From NCBI RefSeq assembly GCF_050574275.1, contig NZ_CP192260.1, positions 1,674,001-1,738,000 on the forward strand: a DNA stretch of 64,000 nucleotides, given 5' to 3'. Positions within the stretch are counted from its first letter, which is position 1; the number at the start of each line of letters is the position of its first letter. The notes below the pieces were generated by a model, which was not told the DNA's origin, ran no database searches, and worked only from the letters and a program-made list of their open reading frames with translations. This DNA is from Virgibacillus_F flavescens (GTDB lineage Bacteria; Bacillota; Bacilli; Bacillales; Amphibacillaceae). The position numbers and the translations under genes were made by a program. Below are positions 42,351-50,010 of this stretch, piece after piece.

Positions 42351-42419
42351 AGCCTGTTTTATAAAAGAATGGAATTTTTCTGAAAGAAACTGAATTAGTT
42401 GATGTAAAATGTGACTTAA

Positions 42420-42835
42420 CTAAAAGTTCTGTTCATGCACTGCGAACGCGCTGCGGAAAAACACTACGCTTTCCGTGGGCTTGCGATGAGCCTCCTCGAT
42501 CGAAAAAAGCGCTCTCTGCGGAGTCTCATCGTCTTCGCTTTCCCACAGGATAAGGAAGGCTTCCTTGAAAAAGCATCGCACGAAGAAAAAGTGCTCTTCT
42601 TTTTCGAGGAGTCTCCGCGTTTTTCCTCCGCTGCTGTGTGGGACGTTAGAAATCATTTTTATGAATTAACGCATGAATTTTTCAAAATAATGGCAGTTGT
42701 TTGGAGCGGAGGACTATTGACTCCTGCGGGAACAGCACGAGTCTGAAGGCCCCGCAGAGTGGGTTTTCTCGAGGAGACTGAAGCCGTGCCCGCGGAAAGC
42801 AATGGTCCGCAGCGGAAAACAACTAGCTGTTACGT
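42420..42835. repeat. Composite of GC-rich dispersed repeats between pgk and tpiA
   Basis: The 556-base gap has no gene. The left part (about 42435-42640) carries CGCTTTCCGTGGGCTTGCG ... CGCTTTCCCACAGG arms. The right part (about 42700-42835) carries, in reverse orientation, the interior of the 35921-36046 element (CTCCTGCGGGAACAGCACGA and AAGCCGTGCCCGCGGAAAGC). An AT-rich stretch separates them (42650-42700). Open frames across it are accidental. Confidence 0.75.
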
Positions 42836-42906
42836 CGCAGTTAATATGAATAACTACAGATTTAATTTTACTAAAACATTTTAAATAAATTAGATGAGGT
42901 GAGACG

Positions 42907-43665
42907 ATGCGCAATAAAGTAATTGCTGGAAACTGGAAAATGAATAAAGTGTTAGCAGAAGCGGAACAATTCGTTCAAGAGGTTGTGAAAAAAGACCCAA
43001 CTGATCAAGGTGTCGAAGCAATTGTATGTGCACCATTTCCTTTCCTAGCACAACTCGTAGAACAAACAAAGAACACACCGGTTAAAATCGGTGCACAAAA
43101 TATGCATTTTGCTGAGAATGGCGCATACACAGGCGAAGTTAGCCCTGTTATGTTAAAAGATCTTGGCGTGACTCATGTAGTCCTTGGACACTCCGAACGC
43201 CGTGAACATTTTGCTGAAACAAACGAAACAGTTAACAAAAAAGTACACGCAGCGTTTGACCATGATTTACTGCCAATCGTTTGTGTTGGTGAAACACTGG
43301 ATCAGCGCGAAGCTAACGAGACAATGAATCACATTGAAAAACAAGTTCGTGAAGGTTTAAGTGAGTTATCAGAAGCACAAATCGCGAAAACAATCGTTGC
43401 TTACGAGCCGATTTGGGCTATTGGTACTGGTAAAACAGCTTCAAGCAGCGATGCTAATGAAGTTTGTAAGCATATCCGCACAGTAATCAGCAAAATAACT
43501 TCTGACGAGACTGCGAACCAAGTTGTCATTCAATACGGTGGCAGTGTAAAACCTGCTAATGTAGATGAATTATTGACACAATCTGATATTGATGGCGCAT
43601 TGGTTGGTGGAGCTAGTCTAGAAGCTGATTCATTTATCCAGTTGGTGGAGGCTGGTAGGAAATGA
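42907..43665 (+). CDS. tpiA: Triosephosphate isomerase
   Basis: Interconverts DHAP and GAP, linking glpD output to glycolysis. 252 residues; GNWKMNK substrate loop, catalytic His in LGHSERRE, Glu in AYEPIWAIGTGK, and the phosphate-binding loop YGGSVKPAN. Site GATGAGGTGAG. Overlaps gpmI by 4 bases. Confidence 0.98.
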   Translation: MRNKVIAGNWKMNKVLAEAEQFVQEVVKKDPTDQGVEAIVCAPFPFLAQLVEQTKNTPVKIGAQNMHFAENGAYTGEVSPVMLKDLGVTHVVLGHSERREHFAETNETVNKKVHAAFDHDLLPIVCVGETLDQREANETMNHIEKQVREGLSELSEAQIAKTIVAYEPIWAIGTGKTASSSDANEVCKHIRTVISKITSDETANQVVIQYGGSVKPANVDELLTQSDIDGALVGGASLEADSFIQLVEAGRK

Positions 43666-45200
43666 TGAATCAAAAACTTGCTGCATTAATTATCCTGGAT
43701 GGCTATGGCCTTCGGGATACAGAGATGGGAAATGCAGTTAAACAGGCACACACGCCTAATTTCGACCGATATTGGGATAAGTATGCCCATAACCAGCTAA
43801 AAGCTAGTGGTGAAGCTGTAGGGCTTCCTGAAGGTCAAATGGGTAACTCAGAAGTTGGACATTTAAATATTGGTGCAGGAAGAATTGTGTATCAAAGTTT
43901 AACTAGAGTTAACCTATCAATTAAAGAAGGCGACTTTTTTGAAAAAGAAGCATTTATAAATGCGATTAAGCATGCGAAAGAAAAAAATAAAGCATTACAC
44001 ATTTTCGGGTTATTATCCGATGGTGGCGTGCATAGTCATATTAATCATATGTTTGCATTACTGAGGTTAGCTAAAGACAACGATTTAGATAAAGTTTATG
44101 TACATGCATTCCTTGACGGACGAGATGTCGGCCCGCAAACTGCAAAAACATATATTAAACAGACGGAAGAAAAAATGGCAGAACTTGGAGTAGGACAAAT
44201 TGCTACGATTTCTGGTCGTTACTATTCGATGGATAGAGATAAACGCTGGGATCGGGTGAAAAAAGCCTACGATGCTATGGTTCACGGAGAGGGCCTGCAA
44301 TATAAAGACCCAATTGAATTAATCGATGATTCGTACGAAAATGGAATCCATGATGAATTTGTTATCCCGTCTGTTTTAACGGATGAGAATGGAAACCCTC
44401 GTGCAAAAGTGGAAGATGAGGATTCGATTATTTTCTATAATTTCCGTCCAGATCGTGCCATTCAAATTTCACGTACCTTCTCAGATGAGGATTTTCGTGA
44501 TTTTGACCGTGGAGATAATGTTCCTAAGAATCTGCAATTTGTTATGCTCACGAAATTCAGCGAGTCAGTTGATGGTTACGTAGCCTACCAACCAGTTAGT
44601 TTGGATAATACAGTTGGGGAAGTTTTAGCGCAGCAGGATATGAAACAACTTCGGATTGCTGAAACAGAGAAATTTCCGCACGTAACTTTTTTCATGAGCG
44701 GTGGTCGTGAGAAGGAATTCCCTGGGGAAAAAAGAATTTTAATTGATTCTCCAAAGGTTGCAACATATGACCTGCAGCCTGAAATGAGCGCATATGAAGT
44801 AACGGATGCGCTTCTTAAAGAACTGGATTCGGACACTCCAAATGCAATCATTTTAAATTTCGCAAATCCGGATATGGTGGGGCATTCAGGGAAGCTTGAG
44901 CCTACCATTAAAGCAATTGAAGCGGTTGATGAATGTCTTGGAAAGATTGTAGAAAAAATCACTGAATTGGGTGGTCATGCTATAATAACAGCAGACCATG
45001 GAAATTCTGATGAGGTTACTACTCCTGATGGCGATCCAATGACGGCGCACACGACCAATCCAGTGCCGGTCATTGTAACAAAGGAAAACGCATCATTACG
45101 TGAGGATGGAATCTTAGCAGACTTATCACCAACGCTTTTAGATTTACTGGGTGTTCATTTGCCGGCAGAAATGACTGGCAAATCACTAATAAAAAGATAA
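43662..45200 (+). CDS. gpmI: 2,3-bisphosphoglycerate-independent phosphoglycerate mutase
   Basis: Manganese-dependent mutase converting 3- to 2-phosphoglycerate. 512 residues (ATG 43665 is an equally possible start). LIILDGYGLR with metal Asp, the phosphoserine nucleophile in MGNSEVGHLNIGAG, HAFLDGRD and the C-terminal TADHGNSDEV and AHTTNPVP metal sites. ATGA overlap with tpiA implies coupling. Mn dependence of this enzyme ties sporulating-cell glycolysis to pH and Mn supply. Confidence 0.97.
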   Translation: MMNQKLAALIILDGYGLRDTEMGNAVKQAHTPNFDRYWDKYAHNQLKASGEAVGLPEGQMGNSEVGHLNIGAGRIVYQSLTRVNLSIKEGDFFEKEAFINAIKHAKEKNKALHIFGLLSDGGVHSHINHMFALLRLAKDNDLDKVYVHAFLDGRDVGPQTAKTYIKQTEEKMAELGVGQIATISGRYYSMDRDKRWDRVKKAYDAMVHGEGLQYKDPIELIDDSYENGIHDEFVIPSVLTDENGNPRAKVEDEDSIIFYNFRPDRAIQISRTFSDEDFRDFDRGDNVPKNLQFVMLTKFSESVDGYVAYQPVSLDNTVGEVLAQQDMKQLRIAETEKFPHVTFFMSGGREKEFPGEKRILIDSPKVATYDLQPEMSAYEVTDALLKELDSDTPNAIILNFANPDMVGHSGKLEPTIKAIEAVDECLGKIVEKITELGGHAIITADHGNSDEVTTPDGDPMTAHTTNPVPVIVTKENASLREDGILADLSPTLLDLLGVHLPAEMTGKSLIKR

Positions 45201-45213
45201 GGGAGCGATTTAC

Positions 45214-46500
45214 ATGCCACACATTACAGACGTTTATGCACGAGAAGTGTTAGATTCACGTGGAAATCCTACAATAGAAGTAGAAGTATTTACAGAGTCA
45301 GGAGCATTTGGCGCTGCCTTAGTGCCAAGTGGTGCATCAACTGGTGAACATGAAGCAGTTGAACTTCGTGACGGCGACAAAACTCGTTACCTTGGTAAAG
45401 GTGTACAAAAAGCAGTAGAAAATGTTAACGAACATATTGGACCAGAAATTCTTGGTGTTGATGTGACGCGTCAAAACATTATCGATGAAATCATGATTGA
45501 ATTAGATGGTACAGAAAACAAAGGAAAACTAGGAGCAAACGCTATCCTTGGTGTATCCATGGCAGTAGCACATGCAGCATCTAGCTACCTTGAAATCCCA
45601 TTATATAACTACTTAGGTGGATTTAATGCCAAAACATTACCTACACCTATGATGAACATTTTAAATGGTGGAGAGCACGCAGACAACAACGTGGATATCC
45701 AAGAATTCATGGTAATGCCTGTAGCAGCACCATCATTTAAAGAAGCGGTTCGTACTGGCGCTGAAATTTTCCATTCATTGAAAAAGGTATTGAAGGAAAA
45801 AGGCTACAATACAAGTGTTGGAGATGAAGGTGGATTCGCTCCTAACCTTAAATCGAATGAAGAAGCACTACAAACGATTGTAGAAGCGATTGAAGCGGCA
45901 GGTTATAAGCCTGGCGAAGAAGTTCAGCTTGCAATGGACGTAGCAGCATCAGAGATCTATGAAGATGGTAAGTACAACCTTAAAGGCGAAGGTGTTGTTC
46001 GCACTTCAAAAGAAATGGTTGACTGGTACGAAGAAATGGTTAACAAATACCCAATCATCTCAATTGAAGATGGATTAGACGAAAACGACTGGGATGGTCA
46101 TAAAATGCTGACAGACCGCATTGGCGATCGCGTTCAATTAGTTGGCGATGACCTTTTCGTTACGAATACAAAGAAGCTTGCACAAGGAATTGAACAAGGT
46201 GTTGGAAACTCCATCTTAGTTAAAGTTAACCAGATCGGTACATTAACAGAAACTTTTGATGCAATTGAAATGGCAAAACGCGCAGGATATACGGCAGTTA
46301 TTTCACATCGTTCTGGTGAAACAGAAGATGCTACCATTGCAGATATTGCTGTTGCTGCTAACGCTGGTCAAATTAAGACTGGTGCACCATCTCGTACAGA
46401 TCGCGTAGCTAAGTACAACCAGCTACTGCGTATTGAAGATGAACTTGCAGGACTTGGGGTATATGCAGGACAAAGTGCATTTTACAACTTGAAGAAGTAA
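45214..46500 (+). CDS. eno: Enolase
   Basis: Dehydrates 2-phosphoglycerate to PEP. 428 residues; SGASTGEHEAVELRDGD loop, metal ligands in AMDVAASE, SIEDGLDEND and VGDDLFVTN, and SHRSGETED near the C terminus. Last gene of the operon, with a good terminator. The last ~13 codons plus terminator are duplicated at 48905-48989. Confidence 0.98.
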   Translation: MPHITDVYAREVLDSRGNPTIEVEVFTESGAFGAALVPSGASTGEHEAVELRDGDKTRYLGKGVQKAVENVNEHIGPEILGVDVTRQNIIDEIMIELDGTENKGKLGANAILGVSMAVAHAASSYLEIPLYNYLGGFNAKTLPTPMMNILNGGEHADNNVDIQEFMVMPVAAPSFKEAVRTGAEIFHSLKKVLKEKGYNTSVGDEGGFAPNLKSNEEALQTIVEAIEAAGYKPGEEVQLAMDVAASEIYEDGKYNLKGEGVVRTSKEMVDWYEEMVNKYPIISIEDGLDENDWDGHKMLTDRIGDRVQLVGDDLFVTNTKKLAQGIEQGVGNSILVKVNQIGTLTETFDAIEMAKRAGYTAVISHRSGETEDATIADIAVAANAGQIKTGAPSRTDRVAKYNQLLRIEDELAGLGVYAGQSAFYNLKK

Positions 46501-46549
46501 CAATAGTTTATTTGTGAAAAGAGGCAGAGTGATCTGTCTCTTTTTTTTG
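46463..46549 (+). repeat. Enolase 3' end and terminator: left copy of a direct repeat
   Basis: About 87 bases covering the AGQSAFYNLKK-stop end of eno, the spacer and the terminator (stem GAGGCAGA/TCTGTCTC around 46521-46540, T8). The right copy is at 48905-48989 with about 7-8 differences, several silent. Confidence 0.85.
46517..46549 (+). terminator. Terminator of the glycolytic operon
   Basis: Hairpin with GAGGCAGA/TCTGTCTC arms (one G-U pair), loop GTGA and a T8 tract. Confidence 0.9.
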
Positions 46550-46983
46550 TTGTTGGAAGTTATTTGAAGAATGAAACACCATATTAGTATTATTTTATTC
46601 ATCACTTATTAGAAAAGGTTCCTAAACAGTTTTAAAACCTCAAGAATTTCTGCACTTCTCTAGGTTACCCACTAGAAACGTATAGTAAAGATTTTACCAT
46701 AGTAAAAAAGTCAGTCCTAACTAACCAGTAGGTATTCATTTAATTTAACGATTCAAAAAGGTATTATTTTGTCGAATAACTTATCAATTTTTCCATTACA
46801 GGAAAGCTGTACATGAAAATGTTGTGTAAAGCATTTCTAAACACACTAACTTTCCCAATGCAAACTAAGTTAGAATATTGTATAATTTATTTACACCGAG
46901 AATTAGTCAAAAAATCGAAATGTTAAAAGTAATGAAAATTGAATATTGAAGGGAGAAGTGCTATCAAAAGAGTTCATAGGTAT

Positions 46984-47018
46984 AAAGGGGATAAAAACTT
47001 ATTTCAAAGGGGATAAAA
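46984..47018 (+). promoter_or_regulatory. Duplicated Shine-Dalgarno box before the secreted-protein gene
   Basis: AAAGGGGATAAAA occurs at 46984-46996 and again at 47006-47018; only the second is placed to serve ATG 47022. A -10-like TATAAT (about 46881-46886) stands upstream. The rest of the 470-base gap from the eno terminator is AT-rich with no gene recognised. Confidence 0.55.
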
Positions 47019-47021
47019 CAA

Positions 47022-47537
47022 ATGAAATTTGGTAAATTTGGCAAAATTATATTCGCTAGTACTTTAGTAACTACCTTTATTATCCAAGGATCAAGTGGTG
47101 TATTTGCTGCTGAGGATGGTCCAGATTATTATATCCCATATGACGGATATGCTTATGATCTATCTAGTAAGAATACGTATCTCGATATTGACTGGAGGCA
47201 TGTTCATAGAAATCCAGGTTCGGCTACTGATACTGTAACTCATACTGTTTCTCGAACAAAGTCGACATCTGCAAGTGTGTCAACAACCGCTAGTTTTAAT
47301 GCTATGGTTAGTGAAGTGGGGATTGGTGCAGAAGTTGGATGGGGTTCAAGTGATACAGTCTCAACTTCTATAACATATTCCATTCCAGGATACACAACGT
47401 ATGAACTTAGATATGGAAGCAGAGCAGTTAAAACGACTGGATATGAGGTTAGATACAGCAATGGTAGAGTCGCTAGTAAAAAATGGGTTAGTGGAAATTG
47501 GACATATACAGGATACTCCGACAAGGTTAAGCAGTAG
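47022..47537 (+). CDS. Secreted Ser/Thr-rich beta protein, possible small pore-forming-type protein
   Basis: 171 residues. A signal peptide is likely cleaved near residue 29 (VFA-AED). The mature ~140 residues lack Cys. Residues 70-122 show alternating Ser/Thr and hydrophobic residues around a Gly-rich centre (SASVSTTASFNAMVSE, IGAEVGWGSSD, TSITYSIPGY). This is the pattern of the amphipathic insertion hairpin of aerolysin/ETX-MTX2 toxins. The C-terminal 45 residues are Tyr/Trp/Arg/Lys-rich. The length is far below full toxins (about 300 residues), so a reduced or unrelated beta protein is possible. It is 15 bases before a lipoprotein gene, probably one operon. Function unknown. Confidence 0.7.
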   Translation: MKFGKFGKIIFASTLVTTFIIQGSSGVFAAEDGPDYYIPYDGYAYDLSSKNTYLDIDWRHVHRNPGSATDTVTHTVSRTKSTSASVSTTASFNAMVSEVGIGAEVGWGSSDTVSTSITYSIPGYTTYELRYGSRAVKTTGYEVRYSNGRVASKKWVSGNWTYTGYSDKVKQ

Positions 47538-47552
47538 GGGGAAAGGAATAAT

Positions 47553-48143
47553 ATGAAAAAAGGTTTCCTTACTGTTCTAATGACAATAATTTTGATTTCT
47601 TTTGGTTGTAGTAATCAAGATGTTGTTAATAGTACTAAATTTAATCCTAAAAAGGAAAATGTTGAACAACTAAAAGATATAGATACTAATGATGTTAGTA
47701 TGGAATTAGTTGATTTTGGTAAAGAGTTTTTTCCTCCACACTTTCAAATTAATAGTTTTAACATAGATATTCCAAACGTAAATAGTATAGAATTTAATAT
47801 TAATTATGTACTAGATGAGGAGTTATATAATTTTTTAAGTGATAATAAACCTAAATACTATTTTAATATACAATATCCATTATCACTTTCAAATATTATA
47901 GGAATTAGTGAAAGTAAATTTATAAATGTAAGTGAACTCAATGTTATAGGAAGTGAGAGAGAATTTAATCTTATTATTAAGCAAGATACAGCTGAGAAGT
48001 TATCTAGAGAAGATATTCAAGATATTCAAAGTCAGTTAGAGGGATACCGATTAGTAATTTATAATGTTAATAAGCAACCTATGCATATAGTAGATGATAT
48101 TTTCCACTATAGTAGCTATGATCCAGACTTATCAAAACAATAA
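47553..48143 (+). CDS. Putative lipoprotein paired with the secreted protein
   Basis: 196 residues with a signal peptide and lipobox-like ISFGCS (Cys19); Phe at -2 makes it an imperfect lipobox. The mature part is rich in Asn, Ile and Asp with no recognised domain. The gene is very AT-rich (AAT, ATA and TTA codons dominate), unlike the glycolytic genes next door, hinting at transfer. It shares a transcript with the upstream gene and ends at the terminator 48174-48203. A self-protection role is only a guess from the pairing. Confidence 0.7.
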   Translation: MKKGFLTVLMTIILISFGCSNQDVVNSTKFNPKKENVEQLKDIDTNDVSMELVDFGKEFFPPHFQINSFNIDIPNVNSIEFNINYVLDEELYNFLSDNKPKYYFNIQYPLSLSNIIGISESKFINVSELNVIGSEREFNLIIKQDTAEKLSREDIQDIQSQLEGYRLVIYNVNKQPMHIVDDIFHYSSYDPDLSKQ

Positions 48144-48173
48144 TTCGTTAGTAACTCGCAAACCCTAAATCCT

Positions 48174-48203
48174 AAACGCTACCATTTTAATGGGGGCGTT
48201 TTT
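48174..48203 (+). terminator. Terminator of the secreted-protein operon
   Basis: Stem AAACGCTACCATT with AATGGGGGCGTTT (one mismatch, one G-U), T5 tail. Confidence 0.75.
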
Positions 48204-48218
48204 GTATTGTAGCATGGT

Positions 48219-48246
48219 GGGACAAGGGGACGGTTCTCACTGTCCC
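48219..48246 (-). repeat. REP-like palindrome, second degenerate copy
   Basis: GGGACAAGGGGACGG ... TGTCCC; outer arms GGGACA/TGTCCC pair and the AGAACCGTCC core of the 1813-1849 element is present on the opposite strand. Confidence 0.65.
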
Positions 48247-48289
48247 AAATTAATGGTACTTCTGATAAGATGTAACTGAGGTGATTACA

Positions 48290-48868
48290 TTGGATATATT
48301 AGAAGGAATTAAAGAGAGACGTTCTATACATACCTTTAAAAATGAAGAAGTTCCACTGGATAAGCTAAAGGAAATTTTCACATATGGTTCCTATGCACCA
48401 ACACATTATATGAAAGAACCGTGGCAAATAAAGCTTTACCAGGAGCAAGGTAAGCTAAAAATTATCGATCAGATTATCCTAAGTTATCAGCGGATTGGAA
48501 TGCTGAAAACTGATCAGGATGCTAAATCTATTAAGATGGCAAATTCGATGAAAGACTTTTTATTTCAGATTCCGCATCACGCACTTATCTATTATGAAGT
48601 AGAATCTGACCCTGTTCGAATGGAAGAGGAAAGCGCCGCAGTATCTGCGTTTATACAAAATGTACAGTTAGCCGGATGGGAGTTTGGTGTTGGCGTGCTG
48701 TGGACGATAACACCGTTTATGCATGACCCTGGCTTTGTGCGATCTATTGGTTTGGATAATGAGAAGCATAAAATTGCTGCAGTGTTGCAGATGGGATATC
48801 CGAGAAATATTCCTCGAGATAGAGGACGTACGCCAATTGAACAGAAGCTTGAGGTTATTAGGGAATAA
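48290..48868 (+). CDS. Nitroreductase family protein
   Basis: FMN-dependent NAD(P)H oxidoreductase fold. Start TTG 48290 behind GAGGTG gives 192 residues (GTG 48281 lies inside the site). N-terminal IKERRSIHTFKNEEVP with the Arg-Arg-Ser FMN contact, APTHYMKEPW, and the late GVGVLWTITPF and AAVLQMGYPR segments. Substrate unknown. It lies just before the right-hand eno repeat. Confidence 0.88.
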   Translation: MDILEGIKERRSIHTFKNEEVPLDKLKEIFTYGSYAPTHYMKEPWQIKLYQEQGKLKIIDQIILSYQRIGMLKTDQDAKSIKMANSMKDFLFQIPHHALIYYEVESDPVRMEEESAAVSAFIQNVQLAGWEFGVGVLWTITPFMHDPGFVRSIGLDNEKHKIAAVLQMGYPRNIPRDRGRTPIEQKLEVIRE

Positions 48869-48904
48869 ATTGATCTTACGTCTATAAAAATAGTTATAGT
48901 ATGA

Positions 48905-48989
48905 ATGCAGGACAAAGTTCATTTTATAACTTGAAGAAATAATTATAGTTTATTTGTGGGAAGAGGCAGAGTGATCTGTCTCTTTTTTT
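48905..48989 (+). repeat. Enolase 3' end and terminator: right copy of a direct repeat
   Basis: Reads NAGQSSFYNLKK-stop in frame, then the same spacer and terminator as eno (46463-46549), at about 92% identity with mostly synonymous changes. It has no upstream enolase sequence. Acts as a terminator for the nitroreductase gene. Confidence 0.85.
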
Positions 48990-49042
48990 GAGGGCATAAA
49001 AAATGCAGCTATAATTATACTCCTGCCCTTTAGCTCTTCTTA

Positions 49043-49589
49043 TTAATTTTTATAATGCGTGTTAGCATTCCGAAGCGGCCATTCCCAAAAATACGCCCCT
49101 TGTGAAACGATAAATCGGTCTAACCAGAGTTCAAAATTAATTTCTAAATTTGACCAATCCTCAAATGGTAAAGAGGAATCGTTCCATAGAAGATAATCCA
49201 TACGGTTATTTTTTACATTGGTTGGAATCAACAAACAAATACTCACCTTCGTAATAACCAATTGGGTAACAATGGTCTGGCATGTGAGGTAAATGTCCTG
49301 ATTTTATTTCTTCTAAACTATATAAATGCATTTCACCACCATATTCTCCTTGAAATAGTTTAGCCCCGTTATGGATTAATAAAAATTCACGTAAATCTAC
49401 TGGAATAATCCATTTGGTTTCTTTTTCAAATAAAAAGATTTTTTCTATATCGGCAGGAGAATTAAAGGTACATGTTACCTTTTGAACAGTTCCTTTTGTT
49501 TTTTGCAAATGTAAAGATGACTGTTGATCAAGGCGTTGTTTTAACCCATCTAATACGAAGGTTACAAGTGTTTTTCCTCTATTCATCAT
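49043..49589 (-). pseudogene. SMI1/KNR4 (SUKH) family gene, frameshifted
   Basis: Two overlapping frames join into one ~180-residue SMI1/KNR4 protein. The first ends ...YLFVDSNQCKK and the second continues NNRMDYLLWNDSS ... FIVSQGAYFWEW, the normal C-terminal signature. The shift lies in a run of six A (minus strand, complement 49209-49214); five would restore the frame. Start ATG 49589 behind AAAGGA. SUKH proteins often act as immunity proteins against toxins. A real inactivation, phase variation by slippage or a sequencing error are all possible. Confidence 0.8.
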
Positions 49590-49595
49590 TTCCAC

Positions 49596-50010
49596 ATCCT
49601 TTGAATCTTAATAATTTGACCACCAAGGTGTAACTTACTTTCTGCGAGTATATTGTACCGAGGTATATAAACTATTTTTTTCATGTATTCAGTATACTTC
49701 TTATTGTATATTTGAGATTTATCAGATACAAATTTAAAAATTTCAGAATAGGTTGACATATTGTTTGAGGTCAGTATAGAGTAAATGTATAAAATTGTAA
49801 ATGACGAATTAAATTTATTAATTTTGCTTATACGATTTACTAATCTCTCCGATCAAAAAACATTTTCTTCTCTCAAATTAAATAAGTACATATATTTGAG
49901 GATAATACATTGATTTTAATTGAGTAAAGTACAAAGTTATCAGTATCACAGATGCTAAGAGAGAAACATGTACAGATGGAAAAGTAAGGGGGTGGAGGTA
50001 ATTGAACAAT
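49596..50010. other. AT-rich intergenic region
   Basis: About 400 bases between the SMI1-like gene and the permease. AT-rich, no gene, tRNA or clear terminator recognised. A GGGGGTGGAGG ribosome site closes it. Confidence 0.5.

Noticed and set aside
42435..42746. 103-codon open frame between pgk and tpiA
   Set aside because: Lies entirely in dispersed repeats that occur elsewhere without coding; no ribosome site.
46961..47040. Short GTG-initiated leader frame of about 25 codons before the secreted-protein gene
   Set aside because: The AAGGGAG box is too close to the GTG and the frame overlaps the real ribosome site; no supporting composition.
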